Assembly (NCBI GenBank): GCA_937967755.1
Contig: CALBTA010000364.1
Coordinates: 1 to 6,202 of the forward strand
Source of the DNA: an uncultured Planctomycetaceae bacterium
Lineage (GTDB): Bacteria; Planctomycetota; Planctomycetia; Pirellulales; Pirellulaceae
Reading direction: 5' to 3'
DNA length: 6,202 nucleotides
Part shown: positions 1 to 5,275 of the stretch, piece by piece
Layout: each line of letters starts with the position of its first letter
Position numbering within the stretch: the first letter of the stretch is position 1
Translations under genes and position numbers: made by a program
The notes under the pieces: model-generated
Database searches by the model: none
The model's input: only the letters and a program-made list of their open reading frames with translations
Told to the model about the DNA's origin: nothing

Positions 1-1053
1 CCTGAGGTAGCGGTTCCCGAAATTGGGCCTCGCGAAGTTTTGATCGCTGTGACTCATGCCGGTATTTGCGGCACGGATCGGCATATCTATGAGTGGGACG
101 CCTGGAGCCAAAGCCGGGTTCAGTTGGGCATCACTACGGGGCATGAATTTGTCGGTCGGGTGGAGGCTATCGGCGGAGCGGTAACGCGGGCCAAACTCGG
201 CCAGCGGGTTAGTGCCGAGGGGCATGTTGGCTGCGGAAGTTGCGAACCATGCCGGACAGGCAACGGGCACATTTGTGAGAAGGTCGACATCCTGGGCATC
301 GACTGTAACGGGTGCTTCGCCAGTTTTATCGCCGTGCCGGAAGAAAACGTTTGGCCCATTCACAAGGACATCCCAGACAAGGTAGCGGCGGTCATGGACC
401 CACTGGGCAACGCTATGCACACGGTCATGGCGGCGGGTGTCAGTGGCCGCAGCGTGTTGATCACTGGCGTGGGAACAATCGGATTGATGGCGGTCACCGT
501 TGCCCGCGCGGCAGGTGCTTCGAAAATCCTAGTCACTGATGTCGATCCGCGCCGCTTGACTTTGGCGAAGGAGTTGGGCGCGGACGAGGCTTTTGTTGCG
601 AGTAACGAAGAATGGCTGCAACAAGCCAGCGCGGCGACCCAAAACCAAGGGCCTCACGTTCTTCTGGAAATGAGCGGCAACGCCCGAGCGATTCGCGCCG
701 GCTTCACGGCGCTTCGCAATGGCGGAACGGCTGCGTTGCTGGGATTGCCCGCCGGACCGGTCGAACTTGATCTGCCCAGCGACATCATCTTCAAAGGGGC
801 AACCGTACTCGGCATCAACGGGCGGCGAATGTTCGAGACCTGGTACCAGATGGAGAACTTTCTGCTGGCCGGGCGGTTGAACCTCGATCCGATCATCACA
901 CATGAGATCGACCTGGCCGACTTTGAAGACGGATTCAAAATGATGCAAACGGGCGAGGCGATCAAGGTCGTCATGCGAATTCCCCAACAGCAAGCAGTGT
1001 CATGTCCATCGATCTCTTCAACCAGCGTGCCGGCGACGTTCTCTCACAGTTAG
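1..1053 (+). CDS. tdh: L-threonine 3-dehydrogenase, 5' end cut off by the window
   Basis: Zinc- and NAD-dependent cytoplasmic enzyme that oxidises L-threonine to 2-amino-3-ketobutyrate, a medium-chain alcohol dehydrogenase family member. The reading frame is open from base 1, so the gene is partial; compared with the roughly 340-residue E. coli protein about a dozen N-terminal residues are missing. Counting from base 1 (350 residues), the catalytic zinc ligands are C23 (ICGTD) and H48-E49 (GHEF). The structural zinc cysteines are C78, C81, C84 and C92. The Rossmann motif GVGTIG is at 156-161, with acidic D180 ending the second strand, as expected for NAD. Family signatures such as HIY-WD-WSQ and FKG--V-GI-GR-MFETWY are present. 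The kbl gene follows directly and uses the product. Odd point: after the normal end (KVVMRIP) there is a tail of about 22 low-similarity residues, mostly encoded inside kbl. Identity is very secure; only the true start is outside the window. Confidence 0.96.
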   Translation, partial: PEVAVPEIGPREVLIAVTHAGICGTDRHIYEWDAWSQSRVQLGITTGHEFVGRVEAIGGAVTRAKLGQRVSAEGHVGCGSCEPCRTGNGHICEKVDILGIDCNGCFASFIAVPEENVWPIHKDIPDKVAAVMDPLGNAMHTVMAAGVSGRSVLITGVGTIGLMAVTVARAAGASKILVTDVDPRRLTLAKELGADEAFVASNEEWLQQASAATQNQGPHVLLEMSGNARAIRAGFTALRNGGTAALLGLPAGPVELDLPSDIIFKGATVLGINGRRMFETWYQMENFLLAGRLNLDPIITHEIDLADFEDGFKMMQTGEAIKVVMRIPQQQAVSCPSISSTSVPATFSHS

Positions 1054-2186
1054 AAGAAACCGGCCAGCTCAAGCACTTTTATGAACTGACGGGCCCGATG
1101 GGGCCGGTCGTTAACATTGCCGGGCGCGGCGATGTGCTGGTCCTGTGCAGTAACAATTATCTGGGGCTGGCGAACCACCCTGACGTGGTCGCCGCCGGCA
1201 TCGAAGGGTTGCGGCAGTACGGCGCGGGGACTGCTTCCGTACGGTTCATTTGCGGCACGTTCGATTGCCACCGCCGAATCGAACGCAGTATCGCCGAGTT
1301 GGTTGGCACGGAAGCGGCACTGACCTACGTCAGTTGTTGGAATGCTAATGAGGCTTTGTTTCCCACCGCCTGCGCTCCTGGCGATGTCATTCTTTCCGAT
1401 GAGCTGAACCACGCCAGCATCATTGATAGTTGCCGGTTGACGAACAAGAAGGTGCAGCGTGAAGTTTATCCGCATAGTGATTTGAACGTTCTCGAAAGCA
1501 AGCTGAGCGAGTTCGCTGGCCCCGGCAACGAAGGGGTTTGTTGGGTCGTCACCGATGGCGTGTTCAGCATGGAAGGGGACGTTGCCCACTTAGCTGATTT
1601 GGTTGACCTATGCCGACGGCGCCGTGCAATTTTGGTGGTCGACGATTCGCATGGCATTGGCGTGTTGGGCGAGACGGGCCGCGGCACTCCAGAGTTGGCT
1701 GGCGTGTTGGGCGAAGTTGATGTGATCACCGGCACGCTCGGCAAAGCACTGGGCGGCGGGGCGGGCGGGTACGTCGCCGGGTCGCAACGATTGATCGACC
1801 TGCTGCAGCAGCGCTCGCGGCCCGGGCTGTTTTCCAACGCCTTGCCCGCAACGGTCGCCTGCAGCGCGAACAAGGCGATTGAAATCTTGCAGCAGCAACC
1901 GGCGATCGTCACGAAGCTGCACGACAACGTGAAACAGGTGCGAGCCGGCCTGAAGTTACTCGGCTACGAGTGTACCGACTCGCCAACAGCCATCATTCCG
2001 ATCATGATCGGCAATGAGGCGGAAGCGATTCGCAAAAGCGCACGGCTGATGGAACTCGGCGTGATGGTGATCGGATTCGCCTTTCCGGTCGTCCCCAAAG
2101 GCGAATCCCGACTGCGCGTGCAAGTCTCAGCAGCGCTGGAGCCAGAGCACATTGAACAAGCGCTTGATGCGTTCGCGAAGTTGTAG
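1002..2186 (+). CDS. kbl: 2-amino-3-ketobutyrate CoA ligase (glycine C-acetyltransferase)
   Basis: PLP-dependent enzyme that cleaves 2-amino-3-ketobutyrate with CoA to glycine and acetyl-CoA, finishing threonine breakdown started by Tdh. The 394-residue length matches the family (E. coli Kbl is 398). Residues of the alpha-oxoamine synthase fold are visible: SNNYLGLANHP at 50-60, SVRFICGT at 79-86, ELNHASIID with H137 stacking on PLP, VVDDSHGIG with D214 and H217, and the Schiff-base lysine K248 in TGTLGKALGG. RSRPGLFSN (271-279) and FPVVPKGESRLR (361-372) are also typical. The ATG at 1002 fits the family N-terminus and no other Met comes before residue 33. It lies 52 nt inside tdh in another frame, and no clear Shine-Dalgarno precedes it, so expression by coupling to tdh translation is likely (inference). 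Order here is tdh then kbl, the reverse of E. coli. The alternative, another alpha-oxoamine synthase such as BioF, is unlikely given tdh. Confidence 0.96.
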   Translation: MSIDLFNQRAGDVLSQLEETGQLKHFYELTGPMGPVVNIAGRGDVLVLCSNNYLGLANHPDVVAAGIEGLRQYGAGTASVRFICGTFDCHRRIERSIAELVGTEAALTYVSCWNANEALFPTACAPGDVILSDELNHASIIDSCRLTNKKVQREVYPHSDLNVLESKLSEFAGPGNEGVCWVVTDGVFSMEGDVAHLADLVDLCRRRRAILVVDDSHGIGVLGETGRGTPELAGVLGEVDVITGTLGKALGGGAGGYVAGSQRLIDLLQQRSRPGLFSNALPATVACSANKAIEILQQQPAIVTKLHDNVKQVRAGLKLLGYECTDSPTAIIPIMIGNEAEAIRKSARLMELGVMVIGFAFPVVPKGESRLRVQVSAALEPEHIEQALDAFAKL

Positions 2187-2379
2187 TAGTTCGAACGGTG
2201 AACCGGGAGCTAGCTTGTCCAAGAATCGACACGCCGGTGAATCAAACTGATGTCGCTAGCCGGCAGTTTCAATCCGCTAGCGATTTCGCACGACAGCAAG
2301 GCTAAGTTCAATGCCCACCACCGCTTGCGGATTCGCCTATTGTCCCCGCGCACTTTCGGCACGCCGGCTGCGTAAGGTT
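2187..2379. other. Gap after kbl with three GCTAGC hexamers
   Basis: No convincing gene is seen here. The stretch holds the palindromic hexamer GCTAGC three times in 73 nt (2209-2214, 2255-2260, 2276-2281) and a short inverted repeat CGGT-GA-ACCG at 2196-2205. The segment CCGGGAGCTAGC with a later GCCGGTGAA resembles, from memory, degenerate interspersed repeats of planctomycete genomes, but this was not checked. No terminator with a T tract is seen right behind kbl. A 41-codon frame (2250-2375) exists but lacks a ribosome binding site. Confidence 0.4.
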
Positions 2380-2403
2380 GGGGTAGTTGATAACAACTAT
2401 CCC
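2380..2403 (+). promoter_or_regulatory. 10-bp hairpin in the leader of the small membrane peptide gene
   Basis: Arm GGGGTAGTTG (2380-2389), loop ATAA, arm CAACTATCCC (2394-2403); all ten positions pair if one G-U wobble is allowed. The following bases CTTCTTTTCT are pyrimidine-rich, so this could be a weak intrinsic terminator for the tdh-kbl transcript. It ends only 10 nt before the GGAG ribosome binding site of the 2427 frame, so an attenuator or translation-control role is equally possible. Structure is seen; the role is inferred. Confidence 0.5.
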
Positions 2404-2413
2404 CTTCTTTTCT

Positions 2414-2417
2414 GGAG
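2414..2417 (+). promoter_or_regulatory. Shine-Dalgarno GGAG before the 2427 ATG
   Basis: GGAG with a 9-nt gap to the ATG at 2427. This is the main evidence that the very short frame is translated. It stands out because kbl and the 2592-3668 gene have no comparable site. Confidence 0.55.
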
Positions 2418-2426
2418 TTCCGCCTG

Positions 2427-2525
2427 ATGAAGTCAATTGGTCAATCGCTGATGCTGGCAGTGGAAATGGGCATGTTCTTTACGGTGATTGTAGTGCTGCA
2501 ACAGATGGGGCTGATTGCATTCTAG
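2427..2525 (+). CDS. Putative 32-residue single-pass membrane peptide
   Basis: A short frame from ATG at 2427 to TAG at 2523-2525 with a well-placed GGAG 9 nt upstream. The peptide starts MKSIGQSL and is nearly all hydrophobic afterwards: residues 8-24 form a membrane-length stretch broken only by E13, with the core MFFTVIVVL at 16-24, then QQ and a hydrophobic end (MGLIAF). K2 is the only basic and E13 the only acidic residue, so insertion with the N-terminus inside is plausible but weakly determined. Five Met residues in 32 is high. It sits 240 nt after kbl on the same strand, behind a hairpin (2380-2403) and before twin hairpins (2544-2586), so it looks like a compact independent unit. I do not recognise a family, and no function can be named. 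It could be a chance frame, but ribosome site, composition and boundaries agree. Confidence 0.55.
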   Translation: MKSIGQSLMLAVEMGMFFTVIVVLQQMGLIAF

Positions 2526-2543
2526 CCTTCGCCGCAGTTAGTC

Positions 2544-2586
2544 GCTTTTCGCTCCGCGAAAAGCTGTCTTTCGCGAAGCGAAAGAC
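2544..2586. repeat. Twin back-to-back palindromic hairpins, possible two-way terminator
   Basis: Hairpin 1 has arms GCTTTTCGC (2544-2552) and GCGAAAAGC (2556-2564) with loop TCC. One base later hairpin 2 has arms GTCTTTCGC (2566-2574) and GCGAAAGAC (2578-2586) with loop GAA. Both have nine perfect base pairs and near-identical stems, so the first arm can also pair with the last (about 10 of 12 positions from GTCG at 2541). The unit lies between two converging reading frames, 18 nt after the TAG of the small peptide gene and 5 nt after the TGA of the gene at 2592. There is no T tract. A terminator or REP-like interspersed element fits; similar TTTCGC-GCGAAA palindromes are, from memory, common in planctomycete genomes. 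Confidence 0.7.
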
Positions 2587-2591
2587 GACAA

Positions 2592-3668
2592 TCACTGTCC
2601 GCGCGTGACGCGAACGTTCACTTCGTACTCACCCCCGTGCGTGTATTTGTAAGAGGTGCTGCTCATCGCCACGCCGAATTGCAAAGGGCCGGTTGCATCG
2701 GCGGTGAAGGTGTGCTTCGCCCCAGCGACCATGTACCTGCCCGAATCTCCGACGCGAACCAGCAGCGCCCCGCCATAGATACGCGGTGAGCTTTGCACCG
2801 TTCCCCAATTCGACGTGCCAGCGGGTGTTGAGCTTGAGGTGCTGGTCGTCGCCCGGGTCGCAGTGCCCGTGGCGCGAATGGAAATCAAATCGCCGCGTTC
2901 CACGATCATTTCAGTTTTATGGGGCTGCGACTGCGTCGGGTTGCCACCGTTTATATCGACTAGCTGGCCCCCTTTCACCGACAGCGTCTGATAAGTGTCA
3001 CCTTCGCGAAACGGAAGGGCCTGCGCCACCGCGCGCACCGAAGCCAGCGGCACGGTAATTCTCCCGAACGCCCCGTCGAGGTCGAACGATTCGGCTTGTA
3101 TCTTGCCTTGCACCGTGAACTGGCGAGTCGTGACGATATCCTGCAGACCCAGCGGCTGGTTGGTCGCCTCGCCCCAGGTCAGTTTCAGGCCGGCGAAATG
3201 ATCAAAGATGGCTTTCAGCTTGGCGGCTTGTTCGGCGTTGGAAGGGTCGGCCATCTCTCGCAGGGCAGATTCGATTTTGGGGCCCATCTCAATCAGGCGG
3301 GTTTGTGCCTGGTCGCGGGCAGCGAAGTCGTCACCCCCCAATTCCTCCAGCAAACGGGTTAGCCGATCGTGAATCGGCCTGCGTGTCTTCAATCCCGGCG
3401 TGATGCGAATGAGTTCCCGGGTTGGAATATTGAGTTCGCCGTATTTCGTTGTCACACGAATTTCACCGACGCTCAACTTCCCGCGCAGCCGGCTGCCATC
3501 GTTAAGCTGCAACTCATATAGTTGCGTGTCAATCGCCGTTGGGTCGCCCAAGTCTGTTTCCGGTGGCGACGTTTCTGGTTGTTGTGCGACTGCGATGCCG
3601 GCAAGCATCATCCAGCAGGGAAAGAGAATCGCAGAGCGAGTAAGCGCTTGTGTCACGACGGACCTCAT
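2592..3668 (-). CDS. Secreted multi-domain protein: duplicated beta module, HEAT-like segment, lectin-like C-terminal sandwich
   Basis: 358 residues from the ATG at 3668. A longer frame opens at a TTG (3704), but the ATG gives a clean signal peptide: R-rich start, hydrophobic 13-27, cleavage likely after AVA28, so export by Sec is predicted. Residues 50-91 form a beta-rich module (NDGSRLRGKL, YGELNIP, LIRI). Residues 102-157 are helical with the HEAT-like pattern LGGDDFAARDQAQTRL-EMG. Residues 175-215 repeat the first module without gaps (GKI, FGRITVP, VRAV). Residues 221-355 look like a PA-IL (LecA)-type galactose-binding-like sandwich: VERGDLISIRATG, GALLVRVG, GPLQFGV, GGEYEVNVRV. The acidic/Asn calcium residues usual there are not evident (SSTSYKYTHGG), so sugar binding is doubtful. 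A Ser/Thr-rich insert lies at 271-294. It follows the secreted 3823-4398 gene by 154 nt and probably has its own promoter. Function is unknown; domain calls are by eye. Confidence 0.85.
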   Translation of the reverse strand: MRSVVTQALTRSAILFPCWMMLAGIAVAQQPETSPPETDLGDPTAIDTQLYELQLNDGSRLRGKLSVGEIRVTTKYGELNIPTRELIRITPGLKTRRPIHDRLTRLLEELGGDDFAARDQAQTRLIEMGPKIESALREMADPSNAEQAAKLKAIFDHFAGLKLTWGEATNQPLGLQDIVTTRQFTVQGKIQAESFDLDGAFGRITVPLASVRAVAQALPFREGDTYQTLSVKGGQLVDINGGNPTQSQPHKTEMIVERGDLISIRATGTATRATTSTSSSTPAGTSNWGTVQSSPRIYGGALLVRVGDSGRYMVAGAKHTFTADATGPLQFGVAMSSTSYKYTHGGEYEVNVRVTRGQ

Positions 3669-3703
3669 TTCGTGGAAGTGAGCAGAGTCATGGCGGTGCG
3701 CCA

Positions 3704-3732
3704 ATTATCAATCACCAGCGCGGCGCGTTCAA
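3704..3732 (-). promoter_or_regulatory. Sigma70-like promoter for the 2592-3668 gene
   Basis: On the - strand TTGAAC (3732-3727) and GATAAT (3709-3704) are separated by exactly 17 nt. The -35 matches the TTGACA consensus at 4 of 6 positions, the -10 matches TATAAT at 5 of 6. A start near 3697 gives a leader of about 29 nt before the ATG at 3668. Consensus is that of E. coli sigma70; planctomycete promoters may differ. Confidence 0.45.
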
Positions 3733-3733
3733 G

Positions 3734-3762
3734 GCGAACGGTTCGCTGCCGGAGACTCCAGC
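3734..3762. repeat. Two adjacent short palindromes upstream of the promoter
   Basis: GCGAAC-G-GTTCGC (3734-3746) is a perfect 6-bp-arm palindrome. GCCGGAGACTCCAGC (3748-3762) follows one base later and is near-perfect around GGAGACTCC, with a single mismatched pair. The first ends one base before the -35 hexamer (3727-3732, read on the - strand), where an operator could sit. Alternatively both are fragments of interspersed repeats. Confidence 0.45.
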
Positions 3763-3789
3763 TACGGAAAAGAACTCAACTGCGTTCCA

Positions 3790-3816
3790 CTACGGTGGCT
3801 AGAAGCCCCCGCTACG
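3790..3816. repeat. Imperfect hairpin just after the stop of the 3823-4398 gene
   Basis: Arm CTACGGTGGCT (3790-3800), loop AGA, arm AGCCCCCGCTACG (3804-3816). The stem pairs except for one T-C mismatch and one bulged C. It begins 6 nt after the TAA (3825-3823) of the upstream secreted gene. No T tract follows, so a 3' end stabiliser or interspersed repeat is as likely as a terminator. Confidence 0.4.
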
Positions 3817-3822
3817 ACGCCT

Positions 3823-4398
3823 TTAATTGGGGCGGAAAGGAATTTGCACTTGCTGGCGCTGCTGGAACGGCGTGGGGTTTTGGAAGGTGAAAGTTTGCAC
3901 GGGCCCGACATTCGAGAAAAATGGCTGCAGGTTCATTCGCACGTACCGGCGGTCGGGCGAGACCACTGCTGACGCACCCAGGTGCGCGCCCGAGGGCAAG
4001 GTTGTGATCACCGGGGCGAAGCCGGGGTTACGACCGCTTCGCGCCGCGGCGAGCCGTTGTTGATATTGCGCGATCAGCGCGTCTCGTTGCGCTTGCTGGC
4101 GAATTTGTTCCAACTTCGTGTCGTCCGCTTGCACGTCACGAACGGCTTGCGCCCGCTTCTGGTAAATCTCAACCAACTGATCGATGCGCTGCGGCGTCAT
4201 GGCGGCGACCTTGGCGTCGATCTCTTGCAGCAAACTGGCATCCAATGAATCGGCGAACTCCCGAATCATGTTCGCGCGGACGAACTGGCGCTTGGCCTGA
4301 ATCGTTGGTTCGTCGGGCTGCTGCGCGGCGAGCGAACCTGTTAGTGGGATGAGCAGTAAGAATGATGGAAGCAGGAACGCTGTGCTGAGTAATCTCAT
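3823..4398 (-). CDS. Small secreted protein with a helical middle and a conserved-looking C-terminal motif
   Basis: 191 residues. A typical Sec signal peptide covers about residues 1-25 (MRLL, long Leu/Phe-rich core, cleavage near SLAA-QQ). Residues 34-118 are strongly helical and charged with many Q, R, E and A, probably a helical bundle or coiled coil. Residues 119-173 hold a beta-rich segment with LPSGAHLGASAVVSPDRRYV and NLQPFFSNVGPVQTFTF. I associate this pattern with secreted planctomycete proteins, but that was not checked. The end (174-191) is rich in Q, P and F. The ATG at 4398 has GAGG 8 nt upstream, and a promoter-like pair lies at 4460-4489. The next gene on this strand (2592-3668) is also secreted, which suggests a shared envelope role, though palindromes and a promoter separate them. 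No enzymatic residues are seen; function is unknown. Confidence 0.85.
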   Translation of the reverse strand: MRLLSTAFLLPSFLLLIPLTGSLAAQQPDEPTIQAKRQFVRANMIREFADSLDASLLQEIDAKVAAMTPQRIDQLVEIYQKRAQAVRDVQADDTKLEQIRQQAQRDALIAQYQQRLAAARSGRNPGFAPVITTLPSGAHLGASAVVSPDRRYVRMNLQPFFSNVGPVQTFTFQNPTPFQQRQQVQIPFRPN

Positions 4399-4406
4399 CG
4401 AATGTA

Positions 4407-4410
4407 CCTC
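4407..4410 (-). promoter_or_regulatory. Shine-Dalgarno GAGG for the 4398 start
   Basis: GAGG on the - strand, 8 nt before the ATG at 4398. It supports this start, which also begins the signal peptide. Confidence 0.6.
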
Positions 4411-4459
4411 AGGGCGTCAGAAGGTAGGTAGCTGAAAGCCGAACCCCTGTCGTGAAGTC

Positions 4460-4489
4460 ATTATCGGCAAATTCGCACGAAGAACGCAA
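4460..4489 (-). promoter_or_regulatory. Candidate promoter for the 3823-4398 gene
   Basis: On the - strand TTGCGT (4489-4484) and GATAAT (4465-4460) are 18 nt apart. The -10 matches TATAAT at 5 of 6; the -35 keeps only TTG. A start near 4453 would give a leader of about 54 nt. The perfect palindrome 4497-4529 lies 7 nt upstream of the -35. Confidence 0.35.
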
Positions 4490-4496
4490 GCGCGGA

Positions 4497-4529
4497 TGCG
4501 TAGTACGGATCGACGATCCGTACTACGCA
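4497..4529. repeat. Perfect 33-nt palindrome with 16-bp arms
   Basis: Arms TGCGTAGTACGGATCG (4497-4512) and CGATCCGTACTACGCA (4514-4529) are exact reverse complements around a single A at 4513. It starts 6 nt after the TAA of the DinB-type gene and lies just upstream of the promoter candidate for the next gene. No T tract follows on either strand, so it is not a classic intrinsic terminator. It may be an interspersed palindromic repeat, a 3' end element of the mRNA, or an operator. The structure itself is certain. Confidence 0.85.
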
Positions 4530-4535
4530 CCTGGT

Positions 4536-5036
4536 TTACCGCAGCGGCTTTTCGCCAAACAGCCGGCGGAGCAGCCCGATCTGGCCGGCGTGAAGCATTT
4601 CGTGCTGCACCATGAAGCAGAGTACATCATGCTTGGTTTTCAGCAACGGGTGGGGCGCTTCGGGCGGATCGTCGAGAACTTCGTCGGTCAGTGTCGGCAA
4701 CTCCTGCATCGCTTGCGCATGAACGGCATCGAACACGCCGACGATGTCAGCCGAAGAAGGATACTCGTCCGCCTTGCTTGACGGCGTCGATCCCTTCGCG
4801 AAATGCTCCATGAACTCGTCAGAAATCAGATCGGCATCCTCGGGCCGCTTGCCGCGAATGCGTTCCATCAGCAACCGGTACTGGGCCGACGCCAGATGCC
4901 CAACCTGCCAGGCGATGTGCGTGACCCCTTCGTGCGGCATGCGGTACCAATCGTCAACGTGAATATGTCGCAGCAATTCGTTGGTATAACCGCGGGTGAA
5001 ATCGATATGCTTCAAGGCGATGTCGAGGCGGGACAT
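4536..5036 (-). CDS. DinB family four-helix-bundle metal protein
   Basis: 166 residues from the ATG at 5036. The DinB/YfiT-like superfamily consists of cytoplasmic four-helix bundles that hold a divalent metal through three histidines; some members are thiol transferases, most have no known role. Here the likely ligands are H47 (WQVGHLAS) and H145 and H149 (QHEMLHAGQ), the expected spacing for the family. The N-terminal helix (LDIALKHIDFTRGYTNELL) and the end RRLFGE fit the family too. The frame stays open upstream to 5258, but the ATG at 5036 has GAGGA 9 nt before it and starts the domain correctly, while the extra 74 residues look like translated spacer. A large inverted repeat fills the gap before it and the perfect palindrome 4497-4529 sits 6 nt behind its stop. 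A damage-response role cannot be inferred from the fold name. Confidence 0.88.
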   Translation of the reverse strand: MSRLDIALKHIDFTRGYTNELLRHIHVDDWYRMPHEGVTHIAWQVGHLASAQYRLLMERIRGKRPEDADLISDEFMEHFAKGSTPSSKADEYPSSADIVGVFDAVHAQAMQELPTLTDEVLDDPPEAPHPLLKTKHDVLCFMVQHEMLHAGQIGLLRRLFGEKPLR

Positions 5037-5045
5037 GCGTGCGTT

Positions 5046-5050
5046 TCCTC
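5046..5050 (-). promoter_or_regulatory. Shine-Dalgarno GAGGA that fixes the DinB-type start
   Basis: GAGGA on the - strand, 9 nt before the ATG at 5036. It decides for this start against the longer open frame that reaches 5258. Confidence 0.65.
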
Positions 5051-5057
5051 GAGAAGT

Positions 5058-5274
5058 GGCAAAGGCGTAAGACGAAGATCCGACAAAGTAGATCGGCAGT
5101 CCCTGACGATCAGAAGCCGATTCGATGCCACTACATCTATCGGGCCAGAACACGTTTCGGACCACGACCACAAGTGCGGTTGCGAAATCGATCGTTCGCG
5201 GGCAATCAAATCCTTCGATCAATCGCGAAGAGACTCGCGATCTACTTTGCGCCTTCATAATAACGCAATTCGCC
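5058..5274. repeat. Large imperfect inverted repeat filling the gap between two genes
   Basis: The exact 12-mer CAAAGTAGATCG (5084-5095) recurs as its reverse complement CGATCTACTTTG (5238-5249). Similarity continues colinearly on both sides: outward through GGC, GCGT and GAAG, and inward through AGTC, CGAT, GAAG, GATT and GCC. The arms are thus about 5058-5129 and 5274-5201, with a loop of about 71 nt. Aligned by eye with small gaps, arm identity is roughly 65-75%. The second arm starts right after the stop of the PilZ gene and the first ends just before the ribosome site of the DinB gene. It could be a decayed miniature mobile element or a structured RNA leader. No clear promoter was found inside. 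Confidence 0.45.
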
Positions 5275-5275
5275 G

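Noticed and set aside
40..42. TTG as start of tdh
   Set aside because: The frame is open to base 1 and the residues before it (PEVAVPEIGPREV) match the family N-terminus, so the gene is simply cut by the window.
1658..1714. Exact 15-nt direct repeat TGGCGTGTTGGGCGA inside kbl, 42 nt apart
   Set aside because: It encodes GVLGE twice in frame at positions where homologues have similar but not identical residues; best explained by codon preference.
2250..2375. 41-codon + strand frame with ATG start
   Set aside because: No ribosome site, no recognisable features, and it overlaps the GCTAGC repeat stretch.
2387..2608. 73-codon + strand frame with TTG start
   Set aside because: It starts in the leader hairpin, runs through the twin hairpins and reads the 32-residue peptide gene in the wrong frame; composition is not protein-like.
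3669..3704. TTG start adding 12 residues to the secreted multi-domain protein
   Set aside because: It would put a His-rich stretch before the signal peptide and would start inside the promoter -10 box; the ATG at 3668 is better.
4452..4781. + strand frames opposite the DinB, PilZ and secreted genes
   Set aside because: They are antisense reflections of well-supported - strand genes, with no ribosome sites or recognisable domains.
5037..5258. 74-residue N-terminal extension of the DinB-type protein
   Set aside because: The extension has no recognisable domain, lies in an inverted repeat, and the ATG at 5036 has its own ribosome site and fits the fold.
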